Part shown: in pieces, positions 1 to 5,820 of the stretch
Position numbering within the stretch: the stretch's first letter is position 1
Layout of the letters: each line of letters opens with the position of its first letter
DNA from: MGR-bin208 sp043779285
Lineage (GTDB): Bacteria; Bacteroidota; Bacteroidia; Chitinophagales; Chitinophagaceae
Assembly: GCA_043779285.1 (NCBI GenBank)
Contig: JAYWEL010000023.1
Coordinates: 1 to 14,313, forward strand
Length of the DNA: 14,313 nt
Reading direction: 5' to 3'
The notes under the pieces: generated by a model
Told to the model about the DNA's origin: nothing
Database searches by the model: none
Seen by the model: only the letters and a program-made list of their open reading frames with translations
Made by a program: the position numbers and the translations under genes

Positions 1-482
1 CCGTCAATTTTTGCAACTCTTACTTCCGAAATGATTTCCTGAATAGGAATATTTGAAACAGCCAATGCAGCTGAAGCAGCTAAACAAGCCATTGAATCAG
101 GCATAATCTCCGAATCGCTGGAAAGTAAACTTACCAAAACCTGCACGTCGCATAAATAATCATCTGGGAATAATGGACGAAGTGCACGGTCAATTAAACG
201 GGAAGTCAATATTTCGTAATCGTTCAAACGGGCTTCTCTCTTAAAGAAAGAACCAGGAATTCGACCTGCAGAATAAAATTTCTCTTGGTAATCCACCGAT
301 AATGGAAAGAAGGATTGACCAGGACGTGGGTCTTTTGAAGCACATACAGTAGCTAAAAGTATACAATTACCCATAGTAACAGTAACTGCACCATCAGCCT
401 GGCGTGCAATACTACCCGTTTCAATGGTAACCTCTCTGCCTTCGCCAATGTTAAATACTTTGCGATATTTTTGAGTGAGCAT
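1..482 (-). CDS. pnp: Polyribonucleotide nucleotidyltransferase (PNPase), N-terminal part, cut by window edge
   Basis: PNPase is a cytoplasmic 3'-5' phosphorolytic exoribonuclease that degrades mRNA and adds heteropolymeric tails. Only about the first 160 residues are present; the gene runs off the left edge. Translation from the ATG at 482-480 begins MLTQKYRKVFNIGEGREV and continues with the first RNase PH domain, including the motifs TGSIARQADGAV, KDPRPGQSFFPL, GRIPGSFFKRE and SRLIDRALRPLFP, all typical of PNPase. The RNase PH 2, KH and S1 domains must lie outside the window. It is downstream of rpsO on the same strand, the conserved rpsO-pnp arrangement, so it is probably at least partly co-transcribed with rpsO through the hairpin at 577-612. 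No frameshift is visible in the part seen. Confidence 0.96.
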   Translation of the reverse strand, partial: MLTQKYRKVFNIGEGREVTIETGSIARQADGAVTVTMGNCILLATVCASKDPRPGQSFFPLSVDYQEKFYSAGRIPGSFFKREARLNDYEILTSRLIDRALRPLFPDDYLCDVQVLVSLLSSDSEIMPDSMACLAASAALAVSNIPIQEIISEVRVAKID

Positions 483-496
483 TTTAAAATGTTTAT

Positions 497-536
497 GGAT
501 TATGGGATAGGTTTTACCTAGAGGTAGCCATAATCC
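497..536 (-). other. Inverted repeat in the pnp leader
   Basis: A 9-bp perfect inverted repeat (GGATTATGG at 497-505, CCATAATCC at 528-536) encloses a smaller 5-bp hairpin (TAGGT 508-512, ACCTA 516-520, loop TTT). Together they could fold into an extended stem about 15 bases upstream of the pnp start codon. In E. coli the pnp leader forms a double-stranded structure that is the target of RNase III and PNPase autoregulation. Whether this hairpin plays that role here is inference from position only. Confidence 0.45.
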
Positions 537-576
537 GGGTTTTAAATGGTAAAAACAGCAAAATAAGCAAGTGCAG

Positions 577-612
577 AAAAAACTAATCCCAACCGTGTAA
601 AATCAGTTGGGA
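577..612 (-). terminator. Terminator-like hairpin between rpsO and pnp
   Basis: Reading the minus strand after the rpsO stop, TCCCAAC (612-606) pairs with GTTGGGA (593-587) across a 12-base loop, with one possible further T-G pair inside. A run of six T follows at 582-577 after TTAG. This has the shape of an intrinsic terminator, though the stem is short and the T-run starts four bases after it. It lies between two genes usually co-transcribed, so it may attenuate readthrough into pnp or act as a processing or stabilising hairpin at the rpsO 3' end. Confidence 0.55.
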
Positions 613-635
613 ATAGCTATTAATTGCATATTGAA

Positions 636-905
636 TTATTTTCTAATACCTAATTTCTCGATCAAAGCACGGTAACTACTTAAGTTGTGCTTTTGAAGAT
701 AAGATAGTAAACGCTTTCGTCTTCCTACCAATTTCATCAACCCGCGGTGAGTTGAAAAATCTTTTTTGTTTTGCTTTAAATGTCCAGAAATCTGGCTGAT
801 ACGCTCAGTTAATAAAGCAATTTGTCCTTCAATTGATCCAGTGTTTGATTCGCTAGCACCAAATGAGGCAAAAATTCCGGCTTTTTTTTCTTTTGTTAAT
901 GTCAT
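636..905 (-). CDS. rpsO: 30S ribosomal protein S15
   Basis: S15 is a small-subunit protein that binds 16S rRNA early in 30S assembly, at the junction of helices 20-22. The 89-residue product has the usual family length. It carries the conserved pattern of an N-terminal helix (TGSIEGQIALLTERISQISGH), then HLKQNKKDFSTHRGLMKLVGRRKRLLSYL, then SYRALIEKLGIRK at the end; the H/D/S residues of the NKKDFSTHRG loop and the GRRKRLL segment contact rRNA. The start ATG is at 905-903, about 55 bases downstream of a good -7 promoter element. It is first in the rpsO-pnp unit and divergent from miaE. Autoregulation by S15 binding its own leader is known in several bacteria; a short A/T hairpin (920-939) lies in this leader, but no specific S15 site was recognised. 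Confidence 0.98.
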   Translation of the reverse strand: MTLTKEKKAGIFASFGASESNTGSIEGQIALLTERISQISGHLKQNKKDFSTHRGLMKLVGRRKRLLSYLQKHNLSSYRALIEKLGIRK

Positions 906-959
906 CTCGTTTTTGTTTTAAAAAACATCCAAGTTTTTTTTCTTATTATTTTATGGCGG

Positions 960-991
960 CAAAGGTAGATGAATATAGCTTAATACCAAAA
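960..991 (-). promoter_or_regulatory. rpsO promoter, Bacteroidota type
   Basis: On the minus strand, TTTTG (991-987) is followed after 19 bases by TACCTTTG (967-960), an exact match to the Bacteroidota -7 consensus TAnnTTTG with a TTG-type -33 box at normal spacing. Transcription would start a few bases downstream, near 955, leaving a leader of about 50 bases before rpsO. This is the best-formed promoter in the window, fitting a highly expressed ribosomal gene. Confidence 0.75.
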
Positions 992-1049
992 GAAAATTGC
1001 GCATAATTGCTAGTTTTTATGCTTTAAGTACCTGATTGATATTATATTT

Positions 1050-1688
1050 ATGCCCCATCCAGCCAAAAATATGAAACAGATTCAATTATCAGAGGATACA
1101 AAAAACATTTTGGGTCTTAAACTTCCAACCGATCCACGTTGGGTTAACCTTGCCGAAATATCGATTGAGGATATTTTGACCGATCATGCCTATTGCGAAC
1201 AAAAAGCAGCTTTGACTTGTATCTCACTCATTCAAAATTACCCGGAGAAAGAAAAACTAGTTATAGAACTAAGCCCAATTGTGACTGAAGAATGGGGGCA
1301 TTTTAGAAGCGTTTTGGCAGAACTTCAGAAAAGAAAACTAAAACTGGGCAGACAGCGAAAGGATATTTATGTAAATAAATTATTGGAGTTTCAAAAGAAA
1401 GGAGGAAATCCGGATGACCGTTTTCTGGACAAAATGCTCACCATGGCACTTATCGAAGCTAGGAGTTGTGAACGGTTTAAAAGATTAAGCGAAGGGATGA
1501 ATGATGATTATTTTCGCAAATTTTATCGAAAATTTATGGAAAGCGAAGCAGGGCACTATACCCTTTTCATTGAATTAGCAGATACCTATACTCCCAAAAC
1601 TGTTGTTCGTAAACGATGGAAAGAATGGCTTCAGTATGAAGCTGAAATCATAAAAACTCTGGAGATACGGGGTGACAGGATTCATTAA
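1050..1688 (+). CDS. miaE: tRNA-(ms2io6A37) hydroxylase (MiaE)
   Basis: MiaE is a ferritin-like di-iron monooxygenase that hydroxylates the isopentenyl group of ms2i6A at tRNA position 37, acting after MiaA and MiaB (neither is in this window). The family is recognised by LGLKLPTDPRWV near the N-terminus and by the di-iron ligands: E50, the E81xxH84 motif in EEWGHF, E136 in EARSCERF, and the E166xxH169 motif in ESEAGHY. The 212-residue length fits the family's short form. The start is uncertain. The ATG at 1050 gives MPHPAKNMKQ, but an in-frame ATG at 1071 gives MKQIQLSED, closer to the conserved core, and a TATATTTA element at 1043-1050 could be a -7 box, which would favour 1071. The gene is divergent from rpsO and stands alone, converging on the GSCFA gene. 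Confidence 0.9.
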   Translation: MPHPAKNMKQIQLSEDTKNILGLKLPTDPRWVNLAEISIEDILTDHAYCEQKAALTCISLIQNYPEKEKLVIELSPIVTEEWGHFRSVLAELQKRKLKLGRQRKDIYVNKLLEFQKKGGNPDDRFLDKMLTMALIEARSCERFKRLSEGMNDDYFRKFYRKFMESEAGHYTLFIELADTYTPKTVVRKRWKEWLQYEAEIIKTLEIRGDRIH

Positions 1689-1748
1689 ATCAATTTCAAT
1701 TTAGAGTATCTGGTTTTTAATACTGATATTCTTTTTTACAAATGAATA

Positions 1749-2747
1749 TCAATTAGACCCGGAAAAATATGAAAGCTCATCATCCATAACCAAAAATGGA
1801 TATTGGCTTTGAAGCACTTTTACTTTTTCCAGATGGGTTTTTAAAAACTGTAAATGGGCATTTGTTAATGGCTGAAATGCCTTGTGTTTGCGGGCTATGG
1901 AAATTTTTTTCAGTTCCTGCATCAGCGATTGCGAATCCTCATCCATACAAAATTCTTTAAATTTATTTAATACCAATTCGGTAGCTGCATAATTGGGATG
2001 CACCAAATCAATATCATAAAACCGATAATCCCGGAGTACATCAATGACTAATTCATACGAAGGAAAATAATGAACCCTTTCATATTGGCTGGTTAAATGG
2101 TGAACCGATTCTATTAAACGGGCCTTGCTTCGGTTATTTTCTATAACTCCATCCCGGATATGACGAACAGGGCTAATTGTAAAAATTACTTTCACTTTAT
2201 CATTGAACTCAAAAAGTTGTTGTAAGCTGTTATTCAAATCGCCAATAATTTCTTCAATCCCCATCAGGTGTTTGATAAATAATTGTGCAGGTGCCCGATG
2301 ACAATTCGCAACTGATACCGGAGATTGATTTGGGTTGATGGAGTCTGTTAACCGATAAGAAAAAGATGATCCGAGGGTGATGAAAAGCCAATCTGCTTCT
2401 TTAATAAAATCATGTGCTTCCTGTTGTGATTGATTGATATTTTGAAGACAGGTTTCTTTTTCGATATAAGAAAAACGGCTATGGTGCGACCAACTATTCC
2501 AAATTTCATTGAGTTGGAATAGATCATCTCCCGTGTATTTTTTATTTTGAATATAAGAAATGATACTTCTGGATACACTGGCCGGGTCGAAAAGAATACC
2601 ATTTGGATTTTGTAAAATGGGAAATTTAAGATCGGCTAGTGCTGTGCCAATATTCTCGGTGAAACAAGATCCAATCAACAATAATTTTTCGGGATAACGA
2701 ATTGGAACGGGCAATTTCTTTAAATCGATATTTACCATTAAATCCAT
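1749..2747 (-). CDS. GSCFA-domain protein (SGNH-hydrolase-like)
   Basis: The product has 332 residues and belongs to the GSCFA family, named for the motif seen here as LLIGSCFTENIG (residues 23-34). Other conserved blocks are ITLGSSFSYRL (123-133), ANCHRAP (147-153), FTISPVRHIRDG (189-200) and the C-terminal DIDLVHPN (245-252). The layout resembles SGNH/GDSL hydrolases, with S27 as likely nucleophile and D247/H250 as the Asp-x-x-His pair; that mechanism is inferred. No signal peptide or membrane segment is seen, so it is probably cytoplasmic. The substrate is unknown. It starts 18 bases after the HMG-CoA lyase-like gene and is last in the rlmB operon. ATG 2747 is used; ATG 2738, three codons later, is equally possible. 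The stop codon lies inside a small AT-rich inverted repeat (1724-1751). Confidence 0.88.
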   Translation of the reverse strand: MDLMVNIDLKKLPVPIRYPEKLLLIGSCFTENIGTALADLKFPILQNPNGILFDPASVSRSIISYIQNKKYTGDDLFQLNEIWNSWSHHSRFSYIEKETCLQNINQSQQEAHDFIKEADWLFITLGSSFSYRLTDSINPNQSPVSVANCHRAPAQLFIKHLMGIEEIIGDLNNSLQQLFEFNDKVKVIFTISPVRHIRDGVIENNRSKARLIESVHHLTSQYERVHYFPSYELVIDVLRDYRFYDIDLVHPNYAATELVLNKFKEFCMDEDSQSLMQELKKISIARKHKAFQPLTNAHLQFLKTHLEKVKVLQSQYPFLVMDDELSYFSGSN

Positions 2748-2765
2748 TTCTTTAAATTACAATTT

Positions 2766-3620
2766 TTATTGAAATATTTCTGCAGCCAATGCTAAGCTTT
2801 TGGAAAGTGCATCCTTATTTATCCCATTCAATATACCTTTTATTTCAAGATGATTAATCATTAATTCAGTGTCCATATTTCCGATTAATACATCATCCGC
2901 CATCGGGCAACCCCCAATTCCTTTTAGTGCACCATCAAACCGGATACAACCGGCATGGATAGCAGCATCTAATTTTTCCTGCCAATTAGTTTGTGTTGAA
3001 TGTAAATGAACACCAATTTCAATGTCTGTAAATTCATTGATTAAACAACCAGTCATTTTTTCAATTTGCGCTGAAGTAGCCATGCCTACTGTATCTGCCA
3101 ATGAAATTATCCTGATATCCATATCCACCAATTTACTGACCCAATCAAAAACAATTTCTTCAGAATAAGGATCTTCATATGGATTTCCAAACCCCATCGA
3201 AATGTAAACCACTAATTGTTTGCCTGTTTTAATACAAATTTCCTGCATCTCTTCAACATGGTCCAACGATTCCAGAATACTTGAATTGGTATTACGTTGC
3301 TGAAAAGTTTCTGAAACTGAAAAAGGGAATCCCAGGAAATTTATTTCATCGTAAATACTGGCTTCTTCGGCTCCCCGAATATTGGCAACGATGGCTAATA
3401 ATTTTGATTTGCTTCCAGCTAAATCCAAATTCCTGATTACATCTTTAGTATCGGCCATTTGAGGGATGGCTTTTGGTGAGACAAAACTTCCAAAATCGAT
3501 TGTATCAAATCCTACTTTTAAAAGCGTCTGGATGTATTCAATTTTTTTTTCGGTTGGAATAAATTTACTCCAACCCTGCATGGCGTCACGTGGACATTCT
3601 ATCAGTTTGATATTTTGCAT
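2766..3620 (-). CDS. Hydroxymethylglutaryl-CoA lyase-like protein
   Basis: HMG-CoA lyase is a metal-dependent TIM-barrel enzyme cleaving HMG-CoA to acetoacetate and acetyl-CoA in leucine degradation. The 284-residue product has the expected landmarks: R11/D12 in ECPRDAMQ, SFVSPKAIPQMAD (45-57), SLADTVGM (173-180), the metal-ligand pair H205/H207 in GVHLHST, and the signature GIGGCPMADDVLIGN with C238 and N248. R11, H205 and C238 correspond in order and approximate spacing to human R41, H233 and C266. Deviations are visible: D42 occupies the place of human E72, the N-terminal motif is one residue shorter than the usual VGPRDG, and the loop after the catalytic Cys is one residue longer. It is therefore a divergent member, and a related acyl-CoA substrate is possible. 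The gene starts 7 bases after rlmB ends. Confidence 0.85.
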   Translation of the reverse strand: MQNIKLIECPRDAMQGWSKFIPTEKKIEYIQTLLKVGFDTIDFGSFVSPKAIPQMADTKDVIRNLDLAGSKSKLLAIVANIRGAEEASIYDEINFLGFPFSVSETFQQRNTNSSILESLDHVEEMQEICIKTGKQLVVYISMGFGNPYEDPYSEEIVFDWVSKLVDMDIRIISLADTVGMATSAQIEKMTGCLINEFTDIEIGVHLHSTQTNWQEKLDAAIHAGCIRFDGALKGIGGCPMADDVLIGNMDTELMINHLEIKGILNGINKDALSKSLALAAEIFQ

Positions 3621-3627
3621 AAATTAA

Positions 3628-4392
3628 TTATCCCATCCGTTGTTTCATTGCTTCATATAAAATGACTCCGTTTGCAACAGAAACATTTAATGATTCAAAG
3701 TCACCGGCCATCGGAATTTTAAATTTCTCATCACAAGTTTTTAGTAAAGCCGGATAGATCCCTTTTTCTTCACTGCCCATCACAATTGCAACAGGTTCTT
3801 TAAAATTACAATCCGGTAAATTTTTAGTTGCTTTCATTTCACTGGCAAACACTTTTATCCCATTCAGATGCAGGTCATCAATCGCTTTCATTAAGCTATT
3901 AACCCGGCAAACCGGAATTTTTTCCAACGCTCCGGCAGAAGTCAGGATAGCATCTTCATTCAACGCACCAACCCCTTTGTCGGGTATGATGATTGCATGA
4001 ACACCGCAACAATAAGCCGTTCGGGCTATGCCTCCAATATTTCGGATGTCGGTAATTCCATCCAAAATCAATAACAATGGAATTTCACCTTTCTCTACCG
4101 TAAAAGAAATTATATCCTGCAGATCATGATATTTTACTTTTGAAATTAAGGCAATACATCCTTCATGACCTTCTGCATTAAAGCTGCTAATTTTTGCACC
4201 CGGAACATAATTTATCGGGATATTATTCTGGAATGACAATTTCTTGATCTCTTCCACCAGTGTGCCCTGTAAGGCATTCTGCATATAAATACGATCAAGT
4301 TGCACCCCCGTTTTAAAGGCTTCAATAATCGCTTTTTGGCCAATAATCATCGTATTTTTCTTAGGCCGCTGTTGTTGTCTGTAATTTTTCAC
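3628..4392 (-). CDS. rlmB: 23S rRNA 2'-O-ribose methyltransferase, TrmH/SpoU family (RlmB-like)
   Basis: RlmB methylates the 2'-OH of G2251 in 23S rRNA using S-adenosylmethionine. The 254-residue protein has an N-terminal substrate-binding domain (IIGQKAIIEAF onward, about 15-85) and a C-terminal trefoil-knot SPOUT domain. Its three family motifs are motif 1, DGITDIRNIGGIARTA, with N118 and R124; motif 2, AIVMGSEEKGI (202-212); and motif 3, IPMAGDFESLNVSVANGV (226-243). The sub-family assignment over other TrmH-type enzymes rests on overall length and the N-terminal domain. Two starts are possible. ATG 4392 gives a basic N-terminal tail (MKNYRQQQRPKKN), while ATG 4350 (M15) starts at the usual beginning of the fold. 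A -7-like TAAATTTG at 4404-4397 lies so close to the first ATG that transcripts from it would be leaderless or use M15. It is first in the rlmB-HMGL-GSCFA operon. Confidence 0.88.
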   Translation of the reverse strand: MKNYRQQQRPKKNTMIIGQKAIIEAFKTGVQLDRIYMQNALQGTLVEEIKKLSFQNNIPINYVPGAKISSFNAEGHEGCIALISKVKYHDLQDIISFTVEKGEIPLLLILDGITDIRNIGGIARTAYCCGVHAIIIPDKGVGALNEDAILTSAGALEKIPVCRVNSLMKAIDDLHLNGIKVFASEMKATKNLPDCNFKEPVAIVMGSEEKGIYPALLKTCDEKFKIPMAGDFESLNVSVANGVILYEAMKQRMG

Positions 4393-4396
4393 AAAT

Positions 4397-4404
4397 CAAA
4401 TTTA
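4397..4404 (-). promoter_or_regulatory. Possible -7 element for the rlmB operon
   Basis: The minus strand reads TAAATTTG at 4404-4397, an exact TAnnTTTG match located between the metK terminator and rlmB. The -33 region falls in the T-run of the terminator and has no clear TTG. The element ends only 4 bases before the ATG at 4392, so the transcript would be nearly leaderless for that start or have about 40 bases before the alternative ATG at 4350. Confidence 0.4.
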
Positions 4405-4419
4405 AGTTTTGTTCTACAT

Positions 4420-4443
4420 AAAAAACCCCCGAAACTTCGAGGG
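4420..4443 (-). terminator. Intrinsic terminator of metK
   Basis: Just after the metK stop, the minus strand carries a GC-rich hairpin at 4443-4426: CCCTCGAA pairs with the TTCGGGGG arm through one T-G wobble, with a 2-base loop. Six T follow directly (4425-4420). Stem, tight loop and immediate T-run make this a textbook Rho-independent terminator separating metK from the rlmB operon. Confidence 0.88.
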
Positions 4444-4453
4444 CTTTCTTTTA

Positions 4454-5704
4454 TTAAATCCCAAAAGCTTTTTTCACTTTTGTTATATAGTCTAATTTTT
4501 CCCAGGTAAATAATTCCACTTTTATTTTTTTCACTTTTCCACCTGGTGTTTTGAACTCCTTGGTAACTGTTTCGTTTTTACGACCCATATGACCGTAAGC
4601 TGCAGTTTCAGAATAAATCGGTGTACGTAATTTTAAACGCTTTTCGATAAAATAAGGCCGCATATCAAAAATTTCCGCAACAATTTTACTGATTTCACCA
4701 TCGGTCATTTCAACATTAGAAGTTCCGTAGGTATTGACATTGATGGAAGTTGGATTTGCAACTCCAATTGCATAAGAAACCTGCACCAATATCTCACTTG
4801 CAACTCCAGCTGCAATTAAATTTTTAGCAATATGGCGGGTTGCATATGCTGCACTACGATCCACTTTGCTCGGATCTTTTCCACTAAAAGCTCCTCCACC
4901 ATGTGCGCCTTTCCCTCCGTAAGTATCCACAATAATTTTACGACCAGTTAAACCAGTGTCACCATGTGGTCCGCCTATTACAAACTTACCGGTTGGGTTT
5001 ATATGATACTTTATTTTAGAGTTGAATAGTTTTGCATATTGCTTATACTTCGATTTTACCCTTGGTATCAGGATATTGATCATATCCTCCTTGATTTTAG
5101 CCAACATCTTTCCTTCCGCATCAAAGTCGTCATGCTGTGTTGAAATAACGATGGTATCGATTCTAACAGGCTTATTGTTATCATCATACTCCAATGTAAC
5201 CTGGCTTTTTGCATCCGGCCGCAGATACTTAATCAATTTATTCTCCCTGCGAAGATTTGCCAATTCTTGTAAAAGTTTATGTGACAGATCCAATGCCAAT
5301 GGCATGAAGTCTTCTGTTTCGTTGGTCGCATATCCAAACATCATTCCCTGGTCTCCTGCACCTTGCTCCTCTTTATCTTTTCTTTCAACGCCTTGATTAA
5401 TGTCAGGGCTTTGCTCATGTATAGCCGATAAAATACCGCAGGAGTTAGCTTCGAACATATACTCGCTTTTGGTATAACCAATTTTACGAATTACATCACG
5501 GGTAATTTCTTGCACATCGAGATATGCTTTTGATTTAACCTCGCCAGCTAAAATTACCTGACCTGTAGTAACCAGAGTTTCACAAGCCACTTTTGATGTA
5601 GGATCAAATGCAAGAAAGTTATCGATCAATGCATCAGATATTTGGTCAGCAATTTTATCCGGATGACCTTCGGAAACACTCTCAGAAGTAAATAAATAAG
5701 CCAT
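4454..5704 (-). CDS. metK: S-adenosylmethionine synthetase (methionine adenosyltransferase)
   Basis: MetK makes S-adenosylmethionine from methionine and ATP, releasing phosphate and pyrophosphate; it works as a cytoplasmic tetramer. The 416-residue protein begins MAYLFTSESVSEGHPDKIAD, with H14, D16 and K17 at the nucleotide/metal site. It also contains the family signatures GAGDQGMMFGYATNET and GGGAFSGKDPSKVDRSAAY (phosphate-binding loop and catalytic Asp/Lys/Arg), as well as HINPTGKFVIGGPHGDTGLTGRK. It is somewhat longer than the roughly 384-residue E. coli enzyme, with extra residues in the central and C-terminal regions (for example near TPGGKVKKIKVE), which I believe is usual in this phylum. 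It is a single-gene unit: its own -7 element lies upstream at 5786-5779 and a strong terminator downstream. No SAM riboswitch was recognised in the short leader. It supplies the methyl donor used by RlmB next door. Confidence 0.98.
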   Translation of the reverse strand: MAYLFTSESVSEGHPDKIADQISDALIDNFLAFDPTSKVACETLVTTGQVILAGEVKSKAYLDVQEITRDVIRKIGYTKSEYMFEANSCGILSAIHEQSPDINQGVERKDKEEQGAGDQGMMFGYATNETEDFMPLALDLSHKLLQELANLRRENKLIKYLRPDAKSQVTLEYDDNNKPVRIDTIVISTQHDDFDAEGKMLAKIKEDMINILIPRVKSKYKQYAKLFNSKIKYHINPTGKFVIGGPHGDTGLTGRKIIVDTYGGKGAHGGGAFSGKDPSKVDRSAAYATRHIAKNLIAAGVASEILVQVSYAIGVANPTSINVNTYGTSNVEMTDGEISKIVAEIFDMRPYFIEKRLKLRTPIYSETAAYGHMGRKNETVTKEFKTPGGKVKKIKVELFTWEKLDYITKVKKAFGI

Positions 5705-5765
5705 TCAATAGATTTTTTCGGTTTGAGATTCAGATTATAAATGAAAAAAGTGTACTATTTTAATA

Positions 5766-5800
5766 ACAAAATCGGGTGCAAAGATAACACCCGATTTTGT
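5766..5800 (-). terminator. 13-bp perfect hairpin, terminator of the DUF4270 gene
   Basis: ACAAAATCGGGTG (5766-5778) and CACCCGATTTTGT (5788-5800) are exact reverse complements with a 9-base loop. The hairpin sits 20 bases after the DUF4270 gene stop on the minus strand. The A-tract/GC-stem/T-tract form is that of a Rho-independent terminator and could work on both strands, though metK and DUF4270 run the same way. As the likely metK -7 box lies in its loop, it may also act as a DNA dyad affecting metK initiation. Confidence 0.7.
5779..5786 (-). promoter_or_regulatory. Probable metK -7 promoter element inside a hairpin loop
   Basis: The minus strand reads TATCTTTG at 5786-5779, an exact TAnnTTTG match, about 75 bases upstream of the metK ATG. 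It lies in the 9-base loop of the perfect hairpin at 5766-5800. No clear TTG -33 box is visible 17-23 bases upstream (sequence there is GGATAATATTATAC), so the match rests on the -7 element and position. Confidence 0.5.
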
Positions 5801-5820
5801 ATAATATTATCCGAATATGA

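Noticed and set aside
920..939. A6C...GT6 hairpin in the rpsO leader as an S15 autoregulatory element
   Set aside because: The stem is almost purely A/T and could arise by chance in an AT-rich leader; no S15-binding three-way junction or pseudoknot pattern was recognised.
1724..1751. 8-bp inverted repeat (TGATATTC / GAATATCA) between miaE and the GSCFA gene as a bidirectional terminator
   Set aside because: The stem is nearly all A/T, no T-run follows on either strand, and it overlaps the GSCFA stop codon; termination is not supported.
2348..2602. 84-residue minus-strand frame overlapping the GSCFA gene
   Set aside because: It lies in another frame of the same strand within a conserved coding region, with no own start context or family resemblance.
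5022..5396. 124-residue open frame on the plus strand inside metK
   Set aside because: It is antisense to a strongly conserved metK region, shows no recognisable family, and its composition is explained by the metK codons.
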